Source of the DNA: Arion vulgaris
Taxonomy: Eukaryota; Mollusca; Gastropoda; Stylommatophora; Arionidae
Reading direction: 5' to 3'
Assembly (NCBI GenBank): GCA_020796225.1
Contig: CM036775.1
Coordinates: 62,001 to 126,000, forward strand
Length of the DNA: 64,000 nucleotides
Shown here: piece after piece, positions 33,175 through 43,441 of the stretch
How positions within the stretch are numbered: position 1 is the stretch's first letter
Layout: each line of letters begins with the position of its first letter
Made by a program: the position numbers and the translations under genes
The notes under the pieces: model-generated
Told to the model about the DNA's origin: nothing
Database searches by the model: none
Seen by the model: only the letters and a program-made list of their open reading frames with translations

Positions 33175-33835
33175 GCGTTATATGTTACGTAATCTCCTGG
33201 GTGAAATCCACTTCAAGAGGTAGAATCATACACATATTTGGGCAGCAACGAGACAAAGAGGGTGGAACATATAGAGATGTTAAAATAAGAATATAGAAGG
33301 CAAGAGGGCTTTCATTGCACTGGGAAACATTTGGAAGTCTAAAGAAATCAAATCTAGAACAAAAATTCGGATATTTAACTCTAATGTTAAAGCAGTTCTA
33401 CTGTATGGGTCAGAAACATGGAGAACAACTAAAACAATAGCGCATAAATTGCAAACATTCATCAACTGGTGTCTGCGCAGAATATAGGGAATAAGATGGT
33501 ATGATATGGTCACAAATGAGGAACTTATGGAGAGAACAGACAGATTCCAGTGAACGAACAGGTTAAAAAGACGCTGGCGCTGGATAGGACACACTTTGCA
33601 AAAACCGAAGGGGAATATAACAAGAAGGGTCCTTGCCTGAACCCGCAGGGACAGCGAAAGAAGGGGAGGCCGAGAAATACATGGGACGAGATTTGGAGGC
33701 GGAGATCAACAATATAAAGAAGAGCTGGAGGGAGCTGCAGGAGATAGCTAGAGATAAGGAAGACTTGACATGAGTTGGTTGAGGGCCTATGCCCAATCCG
33801 GGTAAAAGGCAAAGAGAGAGAGATGTTACGTAAGG
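33175..33835 (+). mobile_element. RTE-C LINE 3' end
   Basis: Broken frames give E-V-E-S-Y-T-Y-L-G-S, A-V-L-L-Y-G-S-E-T-W-R, the W-R-W-I-G-H-T-L motif and G-R-P-R-N-T-W-D-E-I-W. The same element, in the opposite strand and longer, occupies 37,725-39,130. Confidence 0.8.
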
Positions 33836-33894
33836 TCTGAAATCAATTTCTCCTAAACTCTAACACAATGTTAGAGACATAAGACATTTGAACT

Positions 33895-34105
33895 GGTGGG
33901 ATTAGTTGTTTTACGCTGGTAATACACAAGTACCTCTGAAGACATGAAGGCTCGTCTGTATGGTGAGGGACACCAGCCAAAAGGTAAGCAGGCCTCACGC
34001 AAAACTCAGTATCGCAAGCGCAATAGTCAGAAACGTAATACCAAGCATCATGACTTCCGCCTGAATTCAAAGCAGGCGATCGAAAAGAAGAAGTAGAAAA
34101 GAACA
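33895..34105 (+). repeat. SINE-like repeat ending in a GAA tail
   Basis: About 200 bp ending ggcgatcgaaaagaagaagt, the same terminus type as the LINE-J, LINE-K and composite SINE ends. No second copy was found. Confidence 0.4.
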
Positions 34106-34430
34106 AACATGGCTTTAAAAAAAATTAAACAACTAAAAACATGATGGAATGGAACCGATAGAAAAACGAAGGTCAGATAACTAAGAGCATGCAAATTTCC
34201 TGTGGCAACGTATGGGTGTGAAAAACCTATATGTGCTTTTGAATATAAGTGTTATAGAAGAGTCCTTCGTATATCATGGACAGAGAAGAGAACAAATAGA
34301 TCTTTCCAGAAAGAACTCAAAATCAAAGAAAACTGGTTAATGATACAAATAAGAAAAAGAAAATTGAGATATTTTGGACATGATGCTCGTCCATCACGGG
34401 TGATGATGACCACACAAATTTTCATCCAAT
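34105..34430 (+). mobile_element. LINE fragment, RT C-terminus
   Basis: Reads C-Y-R-R-V-L-R-I-S-W-T-E-K-R-T-N-R-S-F, followed by I-R-K-R-K-L-R-Y-F-G-H, the standard RTE-like block. It continues after a minus-strand insertion, at 34,765-34,985. Confidence 0.7.
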
Positions 34431-34434
34431 GGAA

Positions 34435-34762
34435 TGTAGGTGCGTTATGTTTGTCTGTGTCGATGACCAGTGAGCCCGATGCGGGCTTGAAATATTCTTG
34501 TACAGTGTGGGCAATGTATACTTGCACTTGTGGGGAGTTTTACTGCCTTTCTATTTTGGCGTTTTTGTTCCATCCGTGCTGTTCTATCTGCCTCGCAGGC
34601 CGAAGATCCGTGTCGAAGAAGTGTGCGCCAAGCTGATCTGTCTTGAGCAACATTCTCCCAGCTGTTGACATCTATGGCAAAGGATTTCATTGAGTTCTTG
34701 AGTGTATCTTTAAATCGCTTTTTTTGACCACCCTGTGAGCGTTTACCACTATGCATAACAAA
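34435..34762 (-). mobile_element. LINE 3' end with C2H2-like finger, inserted in another LINE
   Basis: A 103-codon frame begins H-S-G-K-R-S-Q-G-G-Q-K-K-R-F-K-D and ends with C-P-H-C-T-R-I-F-Q-A-R-I-G-L-T-G-H. It is the same general type as 25,985-26,395. It separates two parts of the + strand LINE around it. Confidence 0.7.
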
Positions 34763-34764
34763 GG

Positions 34765-34985
34765 GTGGTAGGAGGATACCAGCAAAGAGAAGAGGAAGAC
34801 AACGGAGAAGATGGATTCAGGATGTAACCGCTAGTTTGAGCATGATGACTACAGAGGTTTATGAGAGAAATTCAGAAGGACTGTTGGGGTGGCAAAGTTC
34901 TGTTCAGGACAAGCTATTTGGTGATGAAAGATATTGGGGAAAAGATCAGAGCCCTTATGAACCTGTCCAGAGTGCTGTGATGATG
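34765..34985 (+). mobile_element. Continuation of the interrupted LINE
   Basis: Contains gaggaagacaacggagaaga and gtaaccgctagtttgag, then tgttcaggacaagctatttg. The element resembles the terminal part at 20,690-20,820, where tccggaaaggacaagctat ends the copy. Confidence 0.5.
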
Positions 34986-35179
34986 ATCCTCACTAATCAC
35001 TAACTTCCAATGGTCTCTACTGACTTTGTGAAGATTATTTTGAAGAGCTCTTCCTTTTTCTATTTGTATCTCAATTATTATTTTTGTTGACACACGTAAA
35101 GAGTCCTGTAGATTTACAAATTACAAAAACATTAACAATACACAGTTACGTTTCGACAACGTAGTTTGTACTGTTTTGG

Positions 35180-35512
35180 CATCAGTGTGATATTTTTTCT
35201 ACTGTGTTTGCATCTGTGTGATGTATTATATTCTACAAGACTGAAAACGTCGTAGTTACTGTCTTTTGGTTAGACAACGTCATTTCTGCCGTTTGGCATC
35301 TGTGTGATGTATATATTCTACAAGATGAAAACGTCTTGAGTCACTGTTGGTTAGACGTCGTCATTTCTACTGTGTTTGCATCTGTATGATGTATTATATT
35401 CAACACAGTAGAAATGTCATGTCTAACCAAAAGACAGTGACTCACAATGTTTTCAGTCTTGTAGAATATAATACATCACACAGATGCAAACACAGTAGAA
35501 ATGACGTTGTCT
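35180..35512. repeat. Direct plus inverted repeat (foldback structure)
   Basis: A unit of about 115 bp (tttgcatctgtgtgatgta, then attctacaagactgaaaacg, then ggttagacaacgtcatttct) occurs in tandem, and its reverse complement follows from 35,401 (caacacagtagaaatgtcat to gacgttgtctaatcaaag). The symmetry centre is near 35,400. Single-stranded DNA or RNA here could fold into a hairpin over 100 bp long. Confidence 0.8.
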
Positions 35513-35514
35513 AA

Positions 35515-35870
35515 TCAAAGAAAACCATCACAACCGTCTTGTCCCTTAATTTTCTATGCCCGTCCCACTGTCCAGTCCCAGCCTCAATCATCAATCCGTT
35601 GTTTGACACTTTACTACCCAAATATGTAAAATGTTCAACTTTCTCCAGTGTTTGGTCATTTATTACGATGTTGTCTGTCGAGTTTGTGAGGTCCATAATT
35701 TTGGTCTGGCAGAATTAATCTGGAGACAACCTGTTCTGCAAGTGTGCAAAGATTGCTCGATTAGTTTGTGGTTGCTTTGTGTGGTTGAATTAAATATGGC
35801 CACGTCATCGGCAAAGTCAAGATCAAATAGTCTGCTGTTATTAAGCCATTTGATGCCTAGTTGATCATCA
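35515..35870 (-). mobile_element. RTE-like LINE fragment
   Basis: On the minus strand a degraded F-A-D-D region (cgatgacgtggccatattta), then M-D-L-T-N-S-T-D-N and E-H-F-T-Y-L-G-S-K-V-S-N-N-G. This is the region just after the RT catalytic centre. Confidence 0.7.
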
Positions 35871-35933
35871 TTGCTACATAGTTTTACTGCAATCTTCCCT
35901 TATATCGATATTATTATTTTCCACCACATAAAG

Positions 35934-35999
35934 CTCTTGATCCAGTTACAAGATCTGCATGTCTGCTCATCCGTACAGCATCAAAGTGGATACCAGAAG
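35934..35999 (+). CDS. TBCCD1: Possible TBCCD1 exon (weak)
   Basis: Acceptor ttattttccaccacataaag, donor gtcagt. Reads L-L-I-Q-L-Q-D-L-H-V-C-S-S-V-Q-H-Q-S-G-Y, then Q-K. It fills the expected position of the P-L-H-E-L block ending S-G-F-S-K in TBCCD1, with the same residue spacing. It ends in phase 0, as the exon at 37,145 requires. It does not fit the phase of the exon ending at 31,561 by one base, so either the start is wrong or one base is missing. Confidence 0.45.
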
Positions 36000-36089
36000 G
36001 TCAGTACACTTTATCTTTGCTGGGATATGTAATCCTAAGCATTTGGGTTTGAGCCTTTTCTTCATTTTGTAAGTAACATTTAATACTTA

Positions 36090-36381
36090 GAACCCTCTAG
36101 CTCTAGAAGATGGTGGACATTGTAAATCTGAACTCTCCCATCTAGCCCTAGATATTGATAAACTTGTTACATCACATGACATCAAAATAACTATGCAGTG
36201 GATTCCTGGACATTCAAACACACCTGGAAATGATAAAGCAGATAGGCTAGCCAAGAAAGGGTCAACACAGGAACAACCAATCACGGCAATAACTCTCCAT
36301 ACAGCAAAGTAAATCCTAATGACAATAAATAAAGAAATTTGGCTGAACAGATGGGCCATGGGAAACACAGGAAGAGAGGTT
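36090..36381 (+). mobile_element. LINE fragment, RNase H end
   Basis: Reads I-T-M-Q-W-I-P-G-H-S-N-T-P-G-N-D-K-A-D-R, then L-A-K-K-G-S, the last RNase H motif of jockey- or I-type LINEs. The frame breaks at 36,310 and the element continues after a SINE insertion, at 36,589. Confidence 0.75.
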
Positions 36382-36588
36382 GTTGTTTTTTTCCGATCCA
36401 GAAGCACTTGAGTTTTTAAGTTCTTCGGCTCGGTGCCATGGGCATCGTAACCTTTGGTTCGTGCCACGAACACCGTAAATCTGGGGAATCTGTGGCTTTT
36501 TCTGCCATCCCGCGGAATTGAACCCACACACACAGAGGGATAGTCACCCGTAGTCCAATGCGCTACGAACACGCTGGGCAGATGGGCT
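36382..36588 (-). mobile_element. SINE-8, tRNA-derived, inserted in a LINE
   Basis: Minus strand: A box tagcgcattgg, B box gggttcaattccg, body with cggtgttcgtggcacgaacc and ctcaagtgcttctggatcgg, A-rich tail. Near-identical words (gaagagaggtt and gaaagaggtt) flank it and are a probable target-site duplication. Second copy at 39,660. Confidence 0.8.
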
Positions 36589-37060
36589 GAAAGAGGTTTA
36601 CAGACATATGGTCAGCCCTAACCATAATGACATCAACCACCTTACAAGAAGAGATCAGAGCACCATTTTTAGACTTAGAACCCAGTACATACACTTAATA
36701 ATCACTTGAACATAATTCAACCACAACACACTCCAGAGTGCCAGCTGCATGCACATCATCATGAAACCGTTCACCACTATCTCTTCAGGTGTCAAGCACT
36801 AGATGATGTCAGGAAGATCCCTCTTCCTCCTCCAAGGCCAGATAAATGAAACACATTATACGGAACAAAAGAACAACTTACAAACATATGCAGATACCAC
36901 TACATAGCATTGGGTCGAAGGGCAAGAGCTCAAGTGCCGCTGTATCATTGAAGAAGAAGATATGTAACAAAAGAACAACTTACAAACACATGCAGATACT
37001 ATCTACAAAGCATTGGACAAGAGCTCAAGTGCCGCTGTATCATTGAAGAAGAAGAAGAAG
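36589..37060 (+). mobile_element. LINE 3' end with duplicated terminus
   Basis: After the SINE it resumes V-Y-R-H-M-V-type sequence, then the 3' end gtgccgctgtatcattgaag with GAA repeats. This end is present twice in tandem: about 36,858-36,962 and 36,965-37,060. Each starts near caaaagaacaacttacaaac. Confidence 0.75.
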
Positions 37061-37144
37061 TATAATATTTAACCATTAAAACCCTAAGTGCACTAACCAC
37101 TACGCTAACGCTGCTATCAGTAACCAATATTTCATTATTTTCAG

Positions 37145-37260
37145 GCATCAAGACATTTCACCAGGCTGTTCACTTTGTGGATCAAGGACAGCTTAGGTCA
37201 AAACCCATTCAGTGTGTCGGCTTGTATTGCATCTGGAACGAGGCTGTCATGGCTGCTTTT
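37145..37260 (+). CDS. TBCCD1: TBCCD1 exon
   Basis: Acceptor aatatttcattattttcag, donor gtaggt. Reads A-S-R-H-F-T-R-L-F-T-L-W-I-K-D-S-L, then G-Q-N-P-F-S-V-S-A-C-I-A-S-G-T-R-L-S-W. The G-N-P-F-x-x-S-A-C-x-x-S-G block and the W-L-R-S-C-L position match TBCCD1 closely. Two bases remain at the end, which join in frame to the next exon if its acceptor is the ag at 39,548-39,549. Confidence 0.85.
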
Positions 37261-37329
37261 GTAGGTAGGAATTTAATATTTATTTATAAAACTGAACATG
37301 GTTGTCTATAGTGATTGTTCGTTGTTGGG

Positions 37330-37680
37330 TAGTTGTAGACAGTATTGATAAATGGACATAACAGACTGAACAAACACCTACACAGGCTACGATTGTTCCC
37401 ATCCCCTCCGTGTCCCTGTGGCACCAATGATCAAACCACAGAACATGTCCTGCAAGACCTTCCCTTGTATGGCATCCTAGAAAGGAATGCTGGCCCTACA
37501 ACTCAACACTACATTCAAAATTACGTGGCACCAGAGATGAGCTCCAGACAACAGTCGACTTCATTACAACAGTATAATCACGTCTAACAGTATAATCACT
37601 TCTAACAGTATAATCGCGTCTAACAGTATAATCATCAAAATAGCGATCGCAAAGAAGAAGTATCGATCAATGTATTTCTT
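37330..37680 (+). mobile_element. LINE C-terminal fragment with cysteine motif and GAA end
   Basis: Reads P-S-P-P-C-P-C-G-T-N-D-Q-T-T-E-H-V-L-Q-D, the CCH-type motif at the end of RNase H-bearing LINEs. It is followed by about four copies of an 18-bp word (aacagtataatcacgtct) and ends gcgatcgcaaagaagaagta, a LINE terminus. Confidence 0.75.
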
Positions 37681-37724
37681 CTTCTTGGGTTTGTCACTAT
37701 GAACGAGGATGTCATGGCCATTTG

Positions 37725-38053
37725 TGGTCTCTCTCTCTCTCTTGCCTTTTACCCGGTTGGCATAGGCCTCAACCAACTCATCAAGTCTTCCTATCTCTAG
37801 CTATCTCCTGCAGCTCCCTCCAGCTCTTCTTTATTTTGTTGATCTCCGCCTCCAAATCTCGTGTTCATGTATTTCTCTGCCTCCCCCTTCTTTCGCTATC
37901 CCTGCGGGTTCAAGGCAAGGACCTTCTTGTTATATTCCCTCCGGTTTAGCAAAGTGTATCCTATCCAGCGCCAGCGTCTTTATTAACCTGTTCGTTCACT
38001 GGAATCTGTCTTGTTCTCTCAATAAGTTCCTCATTGGTGACCTATCATACCAT
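37725..38053 (-). mobile_element. RTE-C LINE, 3' part
   Basis: Complement of the region at 33,520-33,830: basic R-G-R-Q-R type motif, E-A-E-I-N-K-I-K-K-S-W-R-E-L-Q-E and ending near gtaaaaggcaagagagagag. It is separated from the rest of the element by a SINE-5. Confidence 0.8.
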
Positions 38054-38065
38054 CTTAATCCCTCT

Positions 38066-38400
38066 TTTTTTCTTTTTTTTTCCCTCGTCCGCTTTCAACT
38101 CAGACGGTTTCATCTCTGAAACTGATTTTTGCGTGAAAATCCGTTTTTCCAATTTCTTACAATGGCAGCAGCGTGCACATTGTAAATTACTTTACACTGG
38201 CAGCCGTGTGCTCAATGTACTGCATAGTATTCCCTCGCCATACAGGCAGATTTTCTCCTACGTCAGAGGTACTCACGTTATCGTCCTGAGTAAGACCAGG
38301 GACTCGAACAAATGCCGGACAGTAGATTCGAACCCGAGCTATGAGGCGTCTCACAGCTAGCAGGCCGAGCTACTATCAACTACTCTAGGCAGTCCCCCTT
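38066..38400 (-). mobile_element. SINE-5, tRNA-derived, with perfect target-site duplication
   Basis: Minus strand: head ggactgcctagagtagttga, A box tagctcggcctgc, B box gggttcgaatc, then gaatctgcctgtatggcg-like body and long poly(A). It is flanked by cttaatccctct at 38,054-38,065 and 38,401-38,412. It sits inside an RTE-C LINE, so it is younger than that copy. Other copies: 41,158 (-) and 52,585 (+). Confidence 0.9.
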
Positions 38401-39130
38401 CTTAATCCCTCTATTCTGCGCAGACACCAGTTGATGAATGTTTGCAATTTATGCACTATTGTTTTAGTTGTTCTCATGTTTCTGACCCATACAGTAGAAC
38501 TGCTTTAACATTAGAGCTAAATATCCAATTTTTGTTCTAGATTTGATTTCTTTGGACTTCCAAATGTTTCCCAGTGCAATGAAAGCTCCTCTTGCCTTCT
38601 GTATTCTTATTTTAACATCTCTATCTGTTCCACCCTCTTGTCTACGTTGCTGCCCAAATATGTGTATGATTCTACCTCTTGAAGTGGGGTTTTCCCAGGG
38701 AGATCGAGTTGTCGTTTGTTTGGTTAATTCTCAATATCTTTGTCTTTCCCTTATGAATGTTCAGCCCTAGTTGCTTGGACCTTTGATTCAATGTGTTTAG
38801 CTTATCCTGCATCTGATTTCGTTTATGTGACAGAAGGGCTATATCATCAGCGAAGTCCAGATCATCTAGTTGCTCTGTCAGAGTCCATTGGATTCCATTT
38901 CTGGTGTTAGTTACTGTGGTCTTCATAATCCAGTCTATTGTCAGTAAGAACAACAAAGGTGATAGAAGACATCCCTGACACACTCCTGTTTCTATTCCAA
39001 AAGTATCTGTTAGTTTACCTTCATGAAGAACTCTACATTTCATATCTGTATATGTTGCTTTTATTAGGTTCCATTTGTGGGTAGGAATTAAATATTTATG
39101 GATAAAACTGAACACGGTTGTCTATAGTGA
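38401..39130 (-). mobile_element. RTE-C LINE, RT domain
   Basis: A 147-codon minus-strand frame (38,672-39,115) reads G-V-C-Q-G-C-L-L-S-P-L-L-F, then L-D-F-A-D-D-I-A-L-L-S-H. These are RT motifs B' and C with both catalytic aspartates. After 38,670 the frame breaks and A-V-L-L-Y-G-S-E-T-W-like sequence follows. Truncated before the endonuclease. Confidence 0.85.
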
Positions 39131-39174
39131 TTGTTCATTGCTGGGAAGTTGTAGAAAGTATCGTTCAGTGTCTT

Positions 39175-39450
39175 TCTTCTTCTTCTTTATGTGTTTGCCC
39201 ACTATTCTTCTTCGAATGCTACATATCAACCACTTGTAAACCACTCTGAGTGATTTGTATGTGATCTGAACCAAGAGCGATGTGGTTGTGCCAGTTATGC
39301 GCCTACAAGTAGGCCAGTACATTCGATTTCCGCAATGCTTTTATTTTTACTAAAGTAGCTTCCCTCGGTCCTACATCAGTTGCCTCTTACGACATGCCTT
39401 GTAGGTTGTAGAGGTACTATTCTTTGCTTCCTTTGGGTCCCGCACCACAC
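39175..39450 (-). mobile_element. SINE-3
   Basis: Minus strand: head with gggacccaaaggaagcaaag, core gtcgtaagaggcaactgatg, tgtaggcgcataactggcac and an end at cattcgaagaagaat. It lies about 90 bp before the acceptor of the next TBCCD1 exon. Confidence 0.8.
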
Positions 39451-39549
39451 AGACACCATTGTTGTATTTGATTAGTTGTTGTATGTTGCTGTTGATGATA
39501 ATATATGAATCGAGACTAACTTGAGAAATATCTGAATAGGTGAGGATAG

Positions 39550-39624
39550 CAAGTCAGAGCTCAACCAAAAGCGGGGAAAGATAGCTACAAATGCTCCGTC
39601 TGTGCCCAAGGAACATGTGAAAGG
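39550..39624 (+). CDS. TBCCD1: TBCCD1 exon
   Basis: Reads K-S-E-L-N-Q-K-R-G-K-I-A-T-N-A-P-S-V-P-K, then E-H-V-K; the K-R-x-K-I-A-x-N block is characteristic of TBCCD1. Donor gtacgt. Two acceptors are possible: ag at 39,538-39,539 (better context, frame lost with the previous exon) or ag at 39,548-39,549 (keeps frame; chosen). Two bases are left over and are completed by the exon at 44,979. Confidence 0.8.
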
Positions 39625-39659
39625 GTACGTATTTCTCATATTTGTTTAATGTATCATTA

Positions 39660-39814
39660 AGCCCCCTGTGAGTGCGGTTCAATTCCGTGGGCTGGCAGAA
39701 AAGCTACAGGTTCTGCAGATTTACAGTGTTCGTGGCACCGAACCAAAGAGTTATGATGTTCATCGCACTCGAGCCAAAGAGCTGAAAGCTCAAGTGCTTC
39801 TGGATCAGAAAAAA
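39660..39814 (+). mobile_element. SINE-8, 5'-truncated, with target-site duplication
   Basis: B box ggttcaattccg, body agtgttcgtggcaccgaacc and ctcaagtgcttctggatcag, A tail. Flanked by aatgtatcatta at 39,648-39,659 and 39,815-39,826. It begins about 35 bp downstream of a TBCCD1 donor. Confidence 0.85.
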
Positions 39815-39864
39815 AATGTATCATTATCACCAACAAATTTTTTGTAAGGTCATGTTTGTTCTTA

Positions 39865-40140
39865 GTGACAACTGTTATAAGAAAGAGAAGATGGAGATAT
39901 GTCGGACACACCTTGAGGAGAAATGATCAAAGAATATCAAAGCAGGCATTGAAGTGGATGCAAAGGGTTCAAGAAAGAGAGGTCGACCTAAGGAGACCCT
40001 AAAGCAACTTTGCTGAGAGAGGCAGGAAATATCGGTCTCAGTTCCATGGAGGAGATTGAGCGAGTTGCCCACGATAGAGCGATATGGAGAAATTACTTGC
40101 AGGCCCTATGTAACGATAACGGTAAGAGGAGTTATTATTA
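39865..40140 (+). mobile_element. RTE-A LINE 3' end
   Basis: Clearest RTE-A copy: V-I-R-K-R-R-W-R-Y-V-G-H, then R-I-S-K-Q-A-L-K-W-M-Q and W-R-N-Y-L-Q-A-L-C-N (with breaks). Ends in an attatt repeat tail. Confidence 0.8.
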
Positions 40141-40714
40141 TGTTTGTTCTTCTTTTCATTTCCTTCATCCCATTTCCATCTTTTGTTAACAATGAGCCAT
40201 ATGATATAACATGTTGACCCTATATTTCAGACATAATCGAAACTATGCAGGAGGATCCCTAGACATTCATATACATGTAGAAGGATATAGCTATCCTCAG
40301 ACGTGATATCGCTGTCCTCCATATAGCAAGCAGTTGATGACAACACAGACAGACAATAAGATGGACAGACATAAGATAATTGTACACTGAGACTGCACAT
40401 TATAGTAGGTACGCTAGGAGAGACATGAACGTAATAGTTTGACGTAGGTTAACGACTACTCCAAAGTGGCAAAATAGTGACGTAGGGAGACCGATAGGAA
40501 CAGCGGAGGTGAGCGGAAGTGCGTGTTACTAGTAGCTAGACGGACAAGATTTCCCTATACCTTTGAGTTACCTATGACGAATGCAGTATGTAGTGTGCCT
40601 GATATCATCAATAAACCTTGGATTAACGTCAAGAAAGAGATCTCAAGAAGATTGGCAATAGCAATCAAGAACTTAAATACAATGAAGAACGTGGCAAAGC
40701 ACCAGCAAAATATT

Positions 40715-41065
40715 AAATTAAAAATAGAGAACATGTATTTTTCCAGTGACTACTTATGGTTGTGAATCATGGACCATCACACAAACAACAAGAACGAAAA
40801 TCCAGTGCTTCAAAACTAAATGCTACAGATCGATCCTACAATACCATGGACAGAAAAAAGAAAGAACACTGATGTCCTGAAATAACTGAATGTTAAAGAC
40901 AATTGGCTGATAAACAACATACTATACAGAAAATTAGATACTTGGTCACACTCAACGTCACGATGGCCTGAGAGAACAATATTAGAGGGCAGGGTCCCAG
41001 GACTCTAGAGAGGCAGACCCAAGAAGAAGATGGCTGGCAAGACTAGTTGTTAACCATGAATATGA
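40715..41065 (+). mobile_element. LINE fragment, RT C-terminus
   Basis: V-T-T-Y-G-C-E-S-W-T-I-T-Q-T, a degraded C-Y-R-S-I-L block and a later aggcagacccaagaagaag basic stretch. Same group as 20,320 and 34,105. Confidence 0.65.
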
Positions 41066-41157
41066 CCATCGGCAATAGTGAGTATCTCTAGAGACGGAGA
41101 AATCGTGTGGATGCTAAAAGAGAGCAACGCTCCTATAAAGGATACAACTTTGATGAT

Positions 41158-41465
41158 TTTTTTTTTTCCTTTCGCTGCCAATCTGTAGACGGTTTCATCC
41201 TGGAAACTGATTTTATGGAAAATCTGTTTCCAATTTCTTACAATGGGCAGCGTGACATTGAAATTACTTTACAAAGGGCAGCCGTGTGCTCAATGACGTA
41301 ATTGCATTCCGCCATAAAGGCAGATTTTTTCCGACTTCAGAGGTACTCACGTTATCGTCCTGAGTAAGACCGGGGGACTAAAAAATGCCGGAAAAGGTTC
41401 GAACCCGAGCTATGAGGCCTCACACCCAGCGGGCCGGTACTATCAACTACCTAGGCAGCCCCCCA
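41158..41465 (-). mobile_element. SINE-5 with target-site duplication
   Basis: T-run tail first on the + strand, then the complement of the SINE-5 body and head (ggctgcctaggtagttgata). Flanked by ctttgatgat (41,148-41,157) and ccttgatgat (41,466-41,475). Single-base noise begins in this copy. Confidence 0.85.
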
Positions 41466-41619
41466 CCTTGATGATGACCAATCAAAATACGTTGTTATAA
41501 TTATATGCCTTGGGTATATGTGTCTAACCACTAAACACAGCCATACCTGACAAAAAAAGCCCCTATTACATACGGGTATGGAAGTCTGATGTCACTACCA
41601 CTCGGGAAAACTGCGAAAT

Positions 41620-42010
41620 TCTTCTTTTTTCTTCTCACAGATTGGGTTTTTGATTCTCTAATAAAGGCAGCCGTTGCCTAGATTATCAGCCACGACATAA
41701 GTTTGTTTTGGGATGCTACTGAAGGGGCCACCTTTTTCTAATCTGATACTGGGGGCAGTTCTGGGGACTATGATTTCATTCCTATGATTTCTCCTTCCCC
41801 CTTTTTTTGGCCATTTTCCCGCAGAAGTTTTGGCCACTCGGGAGGGGGTCTGACATTCTTACCGGGTAAACTCCGGGCAGATTCCACCGAGAACTGCGGG
41901 ACCCATTCCTCATTGTGAAGAGTAAAAAACCATGTTATGCGTTTTACGGCCTGATGCATCCGTTTAAACATTTGTTTTGGGTTAGCTTTCCCCAAACCCC
42001 AAAACTGTCG
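41620..42010 (-). mobile_element. SINE-4, noisy copy
   Basis: Minus strand order: gctaacccaaaacaaatgtt, cggatgcatcaggccgtaaa, cgcataacatgg, gtaagaatgtcagac, gagtggccaaaac and a GAA end (complement of aaattcttcttttttcttc at 41,618). Same order as 30,950-31,335 but with one copy of the unit that is tandem there. Confidence 0.7.
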
Positions 42011-42840
42011 CCCCCACTGCATCCTGCTATAAAGGGGAGATGAGAAAAAACGAAAGAGGAATACAATCATGATTTAATTTTTTTTTTTTTAGCCTGTTAC
42101 GTTTTCTTTTGGGAAAAAAACGACATCATTTTTCCCCTGTTCATCCTTCCCTCAGGTTTTCCCAGCAGATTCTTTTCCCCAGCTTTGTACTTTTCCCCCA
42201 GGCTTTGGGGTCTTCCACGCCCCCACCCCCTGGAGTCCATCTCAGTGCAGTTTTCGTGTCAGCCAGTCTCCATGCGCATCACATGTCCAATCCATCTCCA
42301 GCGCTTCGGGTCATATTTTTTTTAAAAAAAACTTTGTTACTGTCTGGTATCGTTTTTTTTTTCCCCTTTTTTACTGCCTTTTTGATCATTCTTGTTGTGA
42401 TATAAAAAACAGCCTTTGCCAAGAGTTTTTTTTTTATTTTGGGCCAAATTTATGCCCCATAGTGACTGGGTTGGAAATTTATTCCACCCCTTTTTGGGGC
42501 TATGTAACTACCAGCAGCCCTAAAGGGCCCCCAAAAATTTACAGGCAGCAAACAGATGGTCAACAGCTTTTTTAACCACTTTGTGTTAAAAGAGCCAAAA
42601 TGGAAAAGAGAAAAAGAAAGTCAAAAAAATAACACTTTAAGTGGTGCCTACGAAAAGTTACCAAAACCTAGAACGACAGACCCCAACATCAGATAAGAAA
42701 GAATTTGGCACAGAACCTTGTTTGAATTACATTGAGAACAAAGAATAAAGTGGTTTGGCCCTAATAAGAATGACCAAACTAACAATAATTTCCCTAAAAA
42801 AAACATACATAAATTTTTAAAAAAATAAAACAAAGTTTTG
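42010..42840. other. Noisy sequence, nothing assignable
   Basis: Homopolymer-rich. Contains catcacatgtccaatccatctc, probably a LINE-derived piece, but no domain can be read. Confidence 0.4.
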
Positions 42841-43090
42841 CAAAAGGCTTTTTTCGAAAATAAAAGGGAAAAAAAGGCACTTGGTTAAAACTAAAAAAAA
42901 CACAAAAAAAAACACAAAAAAATTAAAAATAGAAAGAAAAAAAAATCTAAAAATTTAAAAATGCAAACATTTAAAAAGAAAGTAAGGCAAGGGGAAATAA
43001 AATACCCAAAAAATAAAACAGGGAAAAAGTAAAGAACGAAGTAAAAGGGGCGAAAACATACAAAAAAACACCCCAGCAAACCCAAACATC
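42840..43090. repeat. A-rich low-complexity tract
   Basis: Long runs of A with short interruptions. No coding signal. Confidence 0.8.
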
Positions 43091-43441
43091 AGAGAAAAAG
43101 GTGCCACACGCCGAATGGGGCCCGTATCAAATTTGACGCTTTACCCAGGTTGGCTGCACCGGGTCCAAGCCTTTCATCGCTTAAAGGCCAAAAGCTAAAC
43201 CGGATTTGAGGGAAAAGCAACCGGCCCGCTTTTGAAAGGCGGTCTGATTACAAAAAGCCGACGGTCAAATAGGTGCCAAATTTTCCGGTGAGTTGAGGCT
43301 TTCAACCTTCCTTGCGCTTAATGGAATGTTGGGAAAAAACGGTATGATAAAAAAGGGGAGATGAAATAACTTTCAAAGGAAAATGAGGGGGGGAAGACAA
43401 GTTTTCCTGTCAGAATTGGAAGTTCTATGCTGTAGAGAGCC

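Noticed and set aside
36382..36588. Possible tRNA gene on the minus strand
   Set aside because: Same reason; a second copy with a target-site duplication at 39,660 shows it is a SINE.
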